Assembly: GCA_900550185.1 (NCBI GenBank)
Contig: URRN01000064.1
Coordinates: 1-11,116 of the forward strand
Length of the DNA stretch: 11,116 bases
Reading direction: 5' to 3'
From: an uncultured Collinsella sp.
GTDB lineage: Bacteria > Actinomycetota > Coriobacteriia > Coriobacteriales > Coriobacteriaceae
Shown: one piece after another, positions 6,263-11,116 of the stretch
Position numbering within the stretch: the stretch's first letter is position 1
How the letters are laid out: each line of letters starts with the position of its first letter
The notes under the pieces: model-generated
What the model was told of the DNA's origin: nothing
The model's database searches: none
The model's input: the letters and a program-made list of their open reading frames with translations, nothing else
Position numbers and translations under genes: made by a program

Positions 6263-6342
6263 CTTCGAAGTTGCGGTGGAATAGTTCCTGTCTGAAGCAT
6301 CTAAAGCCGTATTTAGGAACTATTTCACCGCAACTTGTGAAG
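6263..6342. repeat. Large inverted repeat (22-bp arms, 25-base loop), possibly a dispersed element or terminator
   Basis: The left arm 6268-6289 (starting AAGTTGCGGTGG) and the right arm 6315-6336 (ending CACCGCAACTT) are complementary at 21 of 22 positions, the exception being a G-T wobble. An outer CTTC/GAAG pair (6263-6266 with 6339-6342) extends the stem. The loop is 6290-6314. The element starts three bases past the DUF956 stop codon on the minus strand and could fold in RNA from either strand. There is no long T run after it. Arms this long and this well matched in an intergenic gap suggest a small palindromic element or a strong transcript-end hairpin. Confidence 0.8.
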
Positions 6343-6344
6343 AG

Positions 6345-6743
6345 CTAGTTGCCTTTGTGGAAGAGGTTTTTGATGACGGAGGGGATGCTCTTGGCACCCT
6401 TGGCCGTCACATCGATAAAGTCGGGCGAACGCACGAGCTTGTCCTCGTCGACGTACTTGCGGACCGCGCGCAACGTCTCTTTGTCGTCGCGCGTCGAAAA
6501 CGTAAAGTGACCGTTGTCCTTGGTGAAGATGGCAAAACGCGTGATCTTCTTGGTGCCGCGCAAAACCTCGGCGGCAATATAGTCGATCTCGTCCCACGGG
6601 ATTTGAATATAATCCTCGGGATTACGCTCGTTGTAATACTCGAACGCCTTATTGCCCACCATCACGTTACCGTGGCTGGTAAGCCCCATCAGGCAGGTTG
6701 CCGGCGTTGCCAGATCGACCGTGCTGTTCTGAGATTGCGCCAT
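6345..6743 (-). CDS. DUF956 family protein of mannose-type PTS operons (ManO-like)
   Basis: This protein of 132 residues matches DUF956 in length and pattern: an N-terminal STVDLATPATCLMGLTSHG strand region, then KAFEYYNERNPEDYIQIPWD, then the basic patch KKITRFAIFTKDNGHF and a C-terminal FHKGN. DUF956 genes follow manXYZ-type PTS genes in many Firmicutes and Actinobacteria; the lactic-acid-bacterial version is called ManO. The molecular role is not settled, though an accessory or regulatory part in mannose-PTS expression has been proposed. I chose the ATG at 6743 (MAQSQ) over an upstream ATG at 6794, because that longer start would run through the hairpin and the ribosome site, and family members begin near here. 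A GAGG lies five bases before the ATG. It is separated from manZ by a terminator-like hairpin, so its expression may be lower than that of the PTS. Confidence 0.88.
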   Translation of the reverse strand: MAQSQNSTVDLATPATCLMGLTSHGNVMVGNKAFEYYNERNPEDYIQIPWDEIDYIAAEVLRGTKKITRFAIFTKDNGHFTFSTRDDKETLRAVRKYVDEDKLVRSPDFIDVTAKGAKSIPSVIKNLFHKGN

Positions 6744-6759
6744 GCGCGCCTCGCCCTCC

Positions 6760-6807
6760 AAATAAAACAATCGGACCGCATCCAGTGTACCCACCGGGTG
6801 CGGTCCG
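6760..6807 (-). terminator. Terminator-like hairpin between manZ and the DUF956 gene
   Basis: CGGACCGCA (6772-6780) pairs perfectly with TGCGGTCCG (6799-6807); two further pairs close inside a mismatch. Reading the minus strand the hairpin is followed by ATTGTTTTATTT (6771-6760), a T-rich tract typical of intrinsic terminators. It lies after manZ and immediately before the ribosome site of the DUF956 gene, so it may act as a partial terminator that sets the ratio of PTS to DUF956 transcripts. Confidence 0.65.
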
Positions 6808-6863
6808 TTTCAATGGCTCAAAAGCCCTTGCCTAGCAATTCTCGGTCTTAAGCCGAAACGTGC

Positions 6864-7784
6864 TTACATGAAGCCGCAGACGCGACCGATGATGCCGATG
6901 GCGAAGAGAGCCAGGATGATGACGATCGGGCTGACCTTCTTCTTGAGGAGCTTGCAGACCAGCAGGGTCAGGCACACGGCGGCAAGGCCAGGGATGAGCT
7001 GATCGAGGTTGGCCTGAAGCGTGGTGACCTTCACCTGATCAAGGGCGTTAGCACCGATGGAGTTATACATCGTCAGTGCTTCCTTGACACCCTCAGAACC
7101 GGAGGGCAGGTTAGCCCAGTCGATAAAGGCGCCAGCAGACTGCGTAACCTTGGAGACGACCGGGGTGAAGGAGATGGACACCCAGCGCTCGACCAGGGCG
7201 CCGATGATGAACATACCCAGGATGGAAGCACCCTCGGTGACCTTGCCCATCAGACCGCCGGAGAGGTCCTTGGCGATGGAGGAGCCGACCTTGTAGCCAA
7301 ACTCCTGCGTGTACCACAGGAAAGCGTAACGGATGATGTTCCACGCGAAGAAGAACAGCAGCGGACCGACGATGCTGCCGGACATGGCCAGGGAAGCGCC
7401 CAGAGCGCCCAGAATCGGGCGAAGGGTGAACCAGAAGGCGGGGTCGCCGACACCGGCGAGCGGGCCCATCATACCGACCTTGACGCCCTGAATGGCGACG
7501 TCGTCAATCGGGGCACCGTTGGCGCGCTCCTCCTCGAGAGCGAGGGTAACGCCAATGACGGGGGCGGAAACATAGGGGTGGGTGTTATAGAACTCCAGGT
7601 GGCGCTTAAGAGCGGCAATCTGGTCATCCTTGCTGGTGTAGAGCTTCTTGATCGCAGGGATCATTGCGAAGCACCAGCCGCCGTTCTGCATACGCTCGTA
7701 GTTCCACGAGCCCTGAAGGAACTGATGACGGAAGCAAACCTTCTTGCGGTCAGCCTTGGTGAGCTGAATCTTGTTCTCTGCCAT
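6864..7784 (-). CDS. manZ: PTS mannose/fructose/sorbose family transporter, IID subunit
   Basis: The protein is 306 residues from the ATG at 7784. A GTG nine bases upstream would be too close to the ribosome site AGGAGGGGAG, so the ATG is preferred. Family signatures are the N-terminal FRHQFLQGSWNYERMQNGGW and FAMIPAIKKLY, then the GVKVGMMGPLAGVGDP segment and FWFTLRPILGALGASLA. The C-terminal membrane segments include IPGLAAVCLTLLVCKLLKKK and VIILALFAIGIIGRVCGFM. IID forms the membrane channel with IIC and takes part in sugar translocation. The gene starts 16 bp after the manY stop codon and belongs to the manXYZ operon. IID of the mannose family usually carries glucose, mannose or glucosamine; the exact sugar cannot be read from the sequence. 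Confidence 0.96.
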   Translation of the reverse strand: MAENKIQLTKADRKKVCFRHQFLQGSWNYERMQNGGWCFAMIPAIKKLYTSKDDQIAALKRHLEFYNTHPYVSAPVIGVTLALEEERANGAPIDDVAIQGVKVGMMGPLAGVGDPAFWFTLRPILGALGASLAMSGSIVGPLLFFFAWNIIRYAFLWYTQEFGYKVGSSIAKDLSGGLMGKVTEGASILGMFIIGALVERWVSISFTPVVSKVTQSAGAFIDWANLPSGSEGVKEALTMYNSIGANALDQVKVTTLQANLDQLIPGLAAVCLTLLVCKLLKKKVSPIVIILALFAIGIIGRVCGFM

Positions 7785-7800
7785 ATGTATCACTCCCCTC

Positions 7801-8619
7801 CTACTCGTAATCGTTCAGAATGTCGCCGAGCGGGTCGCCGGAGCCACCGCCCGTGCCGCCACCCTGCTTGGCCAGATCCTTAAGACCAAGGTAGATGAGG
7901 GCAAGGGAGATGCCGATGAGGCCAAGGGCGATCAGCGTGAGCTGAGGGATGGCAGCAAGGACAAAGCCGAGGATGAAGAACGGCCAGGTCTCCTTGGTGG
8001 CCATCATGTTGATGACCATGGCGTAACCGACGGAAGCGACCATGCCGCCGCCGACAGCCATACCGCCGGACAGCCAGTCGGGCATAGCGTTAAGCGCGTT
8101 GGTAACAGCCTCGGCCGGGATGATGCACAGAAGTACTGCCGGGATGGCGATACGAAGGCCCTGCATGAGGATAGCAGCGTACTGCCAGCGCTCGATGCCG
8201 GAGAAGTCGCCCTTCTCGGCGCAACCGTCCATGGCGTGAGCGATAGCGGTAGCCAGGGTACGGCAGATCATGGTCAGGAACAGACCAGCGACCGACAGCG
8301 GGACGGCGACGGCGATGGCGGCGGTAACGGCCTTTGCCGAATCGGTGGCGCCACCGTTGAGGGCGAGCACCATGATGATCGAAGAAGCGACCGAGGCCAG
8401 AGCGGCGTCAGGCGCGACAGCGGCGCCAACGTTAGCCCAGCCAAGGGCCATCATCTGGAGCGAACCGCCCAGGAGGATGCCCTCCTGAAGGTGACCGGTT
8501 ACGAGACCGATAAGCGTGCATGCCACGAGCGGCTGATGGAACTGGAACTCATCCAGAATGCCTTCCATACCGGCAAGCAACGCGACAATCGCAACAAGCA
8601 GAATAGTGATTGCAGACAT
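7801..8619 (-). CDS. manY: PTS mannose/fructose/sorbose family transporter, IIC subunit
   Basis: This is a hydrophobic protein of 272 residues, normal IIC length. Signatures are the N-terminal helix ITILLVAIVALLAGMEGILD, then FHQPLVACTLIGLVTGHLQE, GILLGGSLQMMALGWANVGA and AVAPDAALASVASSII. Later membrane segments include IAIPAVLLCIIPAEAV and FFILGFVLAAIPQLTLIALG. The C-terminus is glycine-rich (QGGGTGGGSGDP) and polar, a little unusual but harmless. An AGGAGGG site lies eight bases before the ATG. IIC carries the sugar-binding part of the membrane complex; IIB donates the phosphate. The gene follows manX with 18 bp between stop and start, in tight operon spacing. Confidence 0.96.
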   Translation of the reverse strand: MSAITILLVAIVALLAGMEGILDEFQFHQPLVACTLIGLVTGHLQEGILLGGSLQMMALGWANVGAAVAPDAALASVASSIIMVLALNGGATDSAKAVTAAIAVAVPLSVAGLFLTMICRTLATAIAHAMDGCAEKGDFSGIERWQYAAILMQGLRIAIPAVLLCIIPAEAVTNALNAMPDWLSGGMAVGGGMVASVGYAMVINMMATKETWPFFILGFVLAAIPQLTLIALGLIGISLALIYLGLKDLAKQGGGTGGGSGDPLGDILNDYE

Positions 8620-8637
8620 ATATCGGACCCTCCTTTA

Positions 8638-9627
8638 CTATGCTTGAGCGGCCAGTTCGGCCTTAGCTTTCTTCAACATGGCGTCGAGATCCTCGGAGGC
8701 ATCCGAAGGAACCTTGCGGACCTCGAACTTGACGCCCTTGGCCTTGAGGGCTTCGAGGGTCTTAACGTCGTCATCGCCCATAGCGACGGCGTTGGTGACG
8801 ACGACCTTGCCCTTGGAGTGAGCCATGGAACCGATGTTGACTTCCTTGATGTCGACGCCGGCCTCGATGGCCTTGAGCAGATCCTGCGGGTTCTCAAAGA
8901 GCAGCATGGCCTTGGTGTCACCAAAGCGCGTGTCCTTGACGACCTCGGCCATCTTCTTGATGGGCACGACGTTGGCATGGACTCCCGGAGGGGCAGCCTG
9001 CTCGATCATGGTCTTGCGGAGCTCGTCGTGAGCAACGCCGTCGGAAACCACGATGATGCGGTTGGGGTTGATCTGCTTGGTCCACGTGGTGGCCACCTGA
9101 CCATGCAGCAGACGGGTGTCGATACGGACGTGGGCAATCTTGATGTGCCCGTCGCCGATGACCGTTCCCGGAGGGATGGCGCCTGCAGGAGCAGCGGCGG
9201 CCGCAGCCGGCTTCTTCTCCTCGGGCTCCAGAGACTCGGGCTTGACGCGCACGCCAGCCTTAGCCTCAGTCACGAGATGTTTTGCGATCGCATGTGCAGT
9301 GTTCTTTGCGTCAAAGCGCTGCGAATATGCCTCGATGAGCATAGGCAGGTTGACACCGGTGACGATAGCCCAGGAATCGTGGCCCTCGATGAGCCCGCTG
9401 ATCTGGTTGAACGGCGTGCCGCCCCACAGATCAACGAGGAAGAGCACCTGCTCCTGGTCCTCGAAGGAAGCGACTGCTTCCTCGACCTTGGCGCGGAAAT
9501 CGTCGGGGCCCATGCTCGGCTCGAGCGAGACCACGGCAACAGACGGCTGATCGCCAAAGACCATCGAGCCCGTCTGCTTGATTCCAGCAGCCAAGTCCCC
9601 GTGGCTAGCAAGAACAATACTTACCAT
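8638..9627 (-). CDS. manX: PTS mannose/fructose/sorbose family fused IIAB subunit
   Basis: The protein has 329 residues. The IIA domain (about 1-125) starts VSIVLASHGDLAAGI, with the phosphorylated His at position 9, and has the conserved FLVDLWGGTPFN around residue 66. An Ala/Pro-rich linker (about 138-155) joins it to the IIB domain (about 160-325), where IDTRLLHGQV places the second phosphorylated His at 175. The start is ATG 9627, with AGGAGG seven bases upstream; a GTG directly before it is too close to that site. The protein passes phosphate from HPr to the incoming sugar through the IIC/IID membrane channel. It is the first gene of manX-manY-manZ, behind a long AT-rich upstream region. 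The fused IIAB form is the E. coli ManX type. Confidence 0.97.
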   Translation of the reverse strand: MVSIVLASHGDLAAGIKQTGSMVFGDQPSVAVVSLEPSMGPDDFRAKVEEAVASFEDQEQVLFLVDLWGGTPFNQISGLIEGHDSWAIVTGVNLPMLIEAYSQRFDAKNTAHAIAKHLVTEAKAGVRVKPESLEPEEKKPAAAAAAPAGAIPPGTVIGDGHIKIAHVRIDTRLLHGQVATTWTKQINPNRIIVVSDGVAHDELRKTMIEQAAPPGVHANVVPIKKMAEVVKDTRFGDTKAMLLFENPQDLLKAIEAGVDIKEVNIGSMAHSKGKVVVTNAVAMGDDDVKTLEALKAKGVKFEVRKVPSDASEDLDAMLKKAKAELAAQA

Positions 9628-9964
9628 CACATAACCTCCTTTTTGTCTACGTATTTCCTACACGACATGAAAGGAGTATACCTGTTTGGTTTATGGAATT
9701 AAAGCTAAAACCGCAAAAGGTTGAATTATTTGTTTAAACGTCTAAGTTTGTTACAAATTGATTACGTCGCCGGTTTACAGCTTATTGCCTGCTAAAACGT
9801 GATTTTCTGATTGCTTTCAAAAACATATAAAGGTGCACTGTTCGTTAAGACCGCTTTTAGGTGGATCCCAATGCGTCTGCGTGCCACCATTTTGTTTAAA
9901 CAGACATGACTTGACTAACCGAAGCAAATATGTTTAGAACTCTAGCCCATGTAGTCATTGGATG
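9628..9964 (-). promoter_or_regulatory. AT-rich regulatory region upstream of manX, with repeated TTTGTTTAAAC motif
   Basis: About 340 bp without a gene, clearly richer in A and T than the neighbouring coding DNA. TTTGTTTAAAC occurs at 9729-9739 and again at 9891-9901, 162 bp apart, each containing the palindrome GTTTAAAC. A possible -10 element TATACT lies at 9680-9675 on the minus strand, about 48 bases before the manX ATG; its -35 partner (TTTAAT, 17 bases upstream) is poor, so an activator may be needed. No hypA terminator hairpin with a T run was found. Confidence 0.45.
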
Positions 9965-10393
9965 TTAGGCGATGTGGAGTGGGTTGGCGGCGTCGACGGC
10001 GTCGGGGGCGTCGGAGAGGCCGTCAGGAGCAGCGTCTGCCGGGTCCTCGTCGGGGGTCTCGATCTGTTTGATCATGACCTCTTGGCCCTGCAGCAGGTAT
10101 GTCTCGCCGCTACCGCAATGGGGGCAGGTCTTGCCGTGCTCGACCGTCGCGTAGTCGCAGCCGCACGCCTCGCAATGTGTCACGGCCTCGACGGGCTCCA
10201 CGATAAGCTCCGCGCCCTGCGCGATAGGCTTTTTATCTGCTGCCCAGCGCCAAGCGTCGAGCAGCAAGTCGGGAACGACGCCCGAGACTTCGCCCAGCAG
10301 CAGCGTGACGCCCGAAACGCGACTCACGCCATTGGCGCGCGCCACGTTCTCGACATCGCGAATAATGTGATAGACGATTCCCAATTCATGCAA
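9965..10393 (-). CDS. hypA: Hydrogenase/urease nickel incorporation protein HypA, with acidic C-terminal tail
   Basis: The protein has 142 residues. It starts MHELGIVYHIIRDVE, with the MHE nickel-binding start (His2) essential in HypA. The zinc site is formed by the pairs CEAC (74-77) and CPHC (90-93). The rest of the fold, LLLGEVSGVVPDLLLDAW and then a strand-rich end around GQEVMIKQIE, fits the family. Usual HypA proteins are about 113-118 residues; this one carries about 30 more, rich in Asp, Ala and Pro. HypA works with HypB to deliver nickel to [NiFe]-hydrogenase. No hypB or hydrogenase gene is in the window, so its partners lie elsewhere. The ribosome site is weak (AAAGG about 12 bases upstream). 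It follows a gene for a GltD-like oxidoreductase on the same strand but is separated from it by a terminator hairpin. Confidence 0.95.
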   Translation of the reverse strand: MHELGIVYHIIRDVENVARANGVSRVSGVTLLLGEVSGVVPDLLLDAWRWAADKKPIAQGAELIVEPVEAVTHCEACGCDYATVEHGKTCPHCGSGETYLLQGQEVMIKQIETPDEDPADAAPDGLSDAPDAVDAANPLHIA

Positions 10394-10438
10394 GGTAGAA
10401 ACCTTTCAACAACGGTTGATGCGATGCAAACTCAAAGC

Positions 10439-10474
10439 AAGGGGACGGCAAAATCTAGTCTGCGCCGTCCCCTT
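10439..10474 (-). terminator. Terminator hairpin after the FAD/4Fe-4S oxidoreductase gene
   Basis: AAGGGGACGGC (10439-10449) and GCCGTCCCCTT (10464-10474) form a perfect 11-bp stem with a 14-base loop. On the minus strand it starts 12 bases past the oxidoreductase stop codon and the 3' side runs into TTGCTTTGAGTTT, a T-rich though interrupted tract. It lies in the 92-bp gap before hypA, so hypA probably has its own promoter. Confidence 0.75.
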
Positions 10475-10485
10475 ACCCGCCATGG

Positions 10486-11116
10486 TTACCTATTTCGACC
10501 GAACTTAATCTTGATGGCGCGTTTTAAAGCATACTTGCCAAGGCTCGGGAGCTTTTGCTCGTATTTGACCATCGTGGAGCACTCGGGGCGATCGCGATCC
10601 AGGTGGATGGCACCGAACGCGCACTTGGTGGTGCACAGACCGCAGCCGATGCACTTGTTGGGGTCCACCACGCTGGCACCGCAGCCCAGGCAGCGGGCTG
10701 TTTCGGTTTTCACCTGCGCTTCGGTCAGGGTCAGGTGGGCATCCCGGAAAGAACGGTGCGCGTCGATGGCATCATCCATTCCGGCTGCCTGGCGGGGTGC
10801 GCGGTCATAATCGTCAAGGGCCAGATTGGTTTTATCCAGCTCATAAAAATCGCGGCGGTTGCGGCCAATGGTCAGGCTGGTGTTGGGCTGCACAAAACGG
10901 TGGATGGAGATGGCGCCCTGCTTGCCTGCGGCAATCGCATCAATAGCAAAGCGCGGGCCGGTGTACACATCGCCGCCCACAAAGATATCCGACTGGGCAG
11001 TCTGGTAAGTCATGGCATCGGCCACAGCGCCCTGGCCGCGGCCAAGCTGCACGGCTTCGCCATCCAGCAGGTTGCCCCACTGGATGCACTGGCCAATGCT
11101 CAGCACAACATTGTCG
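10486..11116 (-). CDS. FAD-dependent oxidoreductase with C-terminal 4Fe-4S cluster, GltD-like (partial, C-terminal end)
   Basis: The frame is open to the right window edge, so the N-terminus is missing; about 210 residues are visible up to the TAA at 10486. The stretch DIFVGGDVYTGPRFAIDAIA ending in AGKQGA is the second FAD-binding signature of the GltD/glutamate-synthase-beta family and related NAD(P)-dependent flavoproteins. Further on, CLGCGASVVD is followed by CIGCGLCTTKCAFGAI, a ferredoxin-type 4Fe-4S motif (CxxCxxCxxxC), and the protein ends in a basic FGRNR. Such proteins pass electrons between NAD(P)H and iron-sulfur partners, either as the small glutamate synthase subunit or as part of an electron-bifurcating or anaerobic reductase. 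The basic, cluster-containing C-terminal extension is unlike the plain GltD form, which has its clusters near the N-terminus, so the exact role is unknown. Confidence 0.85.
   Translation of the reverse strand, partial: DNVVLSIGQCIQWGNLLDGEAVQLGRGQGAVADAMTYQTAQSDIFVGGDVYTGPRFAIDAIAAGKQGAISIHRFVQPNTSLTIGRNRRDFYELDKTNLALDDYDRAPRQAAGMDDAIDAHRSFRDAHLTLTEAQVKTETARCLGCGASVVDPNKCIGCGLCTTKCAFGAIHLDRDRPECSTMVKYEQKLPSLGKYALKRAIKIKFGRNR

Noticed and set aside
6744..6794. ATG at 6794 as the start of the DUF956 gene
   Set aside because: It would code the terminator hairpin and the ribosome site as protein; the family begins near the ATG at 6743.
7771..9702. A 643-codon open frame on the plus strand opposite the PTS genes
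   Set aside because: It is antisense to manX, manY and manZ, which have strong domains, ribosome sites and spacing; its product is hydrophilic, low-complexity and resembles nothing, as expected for a shadow frame in GC-rich DNA.
9806..9819. A catabolite-repression (cre-like) site
   Set aside because: It mismatches the central CG and one end of the consensus, and CcpA-type control is not established for this kind of organism.
9873..9888. A sigma-54-like promoter TGGCAC upstream of manX on the minus strand
   Set aside because: The GC of the -12 element is one base too close (nine bases after GG instead of ten) and the TT of TTGC is missing; it would also give a leader of about 245 bases.
1..11116. 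CRISPR arrays, insertion sequences, phage genes or a toxin-antitoxin or defence system
   Set aside because: No spaced direct-repeat array, transposase, integrase or known defence motif was seen; the only dispersed-element candidate is the inverted repeat at 6263-6342.

Overview
The window looks like chromosomal DNA from a high-GC, anaerobic, gut-type actinobacterium. A Coriobacteriia member close to Collinsella is the best guess. This rests on GC-rich codon usage with strong AGGAGG ribosome sites, a mannose-family PTS with a DUF956 companion, a DcuC/YfcC-family carrier, HypA, and a ferredoxin-like FAD oxidoreductase. The genus is inferred from style and gene content, with no marker gene to prove it. 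Almost every intact gene is on the minus strand, so the layout below follows window coordinates and transcription mostly runs right to left.

Positions 1-3718 form a catabolic locus resembling Amadori-product (fructoselysine-type) systems. A GntR/UTRA regulator (2984-3718) precedes a YfcC-family membrane carrier (1323-2786), a FrlC-like sugar-phosphate epimerase/isomerase (453-1310) and a SIS-domain FrlB-like deglycase cut by the window edge (1-352). The carrier promoter at 2861-2889 is flanked by two near-identical 21-bp boxes exactly 50 bp apart, which are the likely operators. No kinase is visible; since a carrier of this type does not phosphorylate its substrate, one is expected beyond the left edge.

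Positions 3786-4843 are a gene graveyard. It holds a possible HAD-phosphatase tail, a PRD-domain tail like those of LevR/ManR activators, the N-terminus of a YggC-like kinase cut just before its P-loop, and stretches with nothing recognisable. An iron-containing alcohol dehydrogenase pseudogene (4844-6044) follows, with two one-base deletions in G runs and a CGA-to-TGA-type stop, all in its first third. A tRNA-Arg(CCT) lies at 6134-6209, then a large perfect-looking inverted repeat at 6263-6342.

Positions 6345-9627 are a mannose/glucose-type PTS operon on the minus strand: manX (IIAB), manY (IIC), manZ (IID), an internal hairpin with a T-rich tract, then a DUF956 gene. Its upstream region (9628-9964) is about 340 bp of AT-rich DNA with a repeated TTTGTTTAAAC motif. 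The right end holds hypA with an unusual acidic tail and the C-terminal part of a GltD-like FAD/4Fe-4S oxidoreductase, separated by a clear terminator hairpin.
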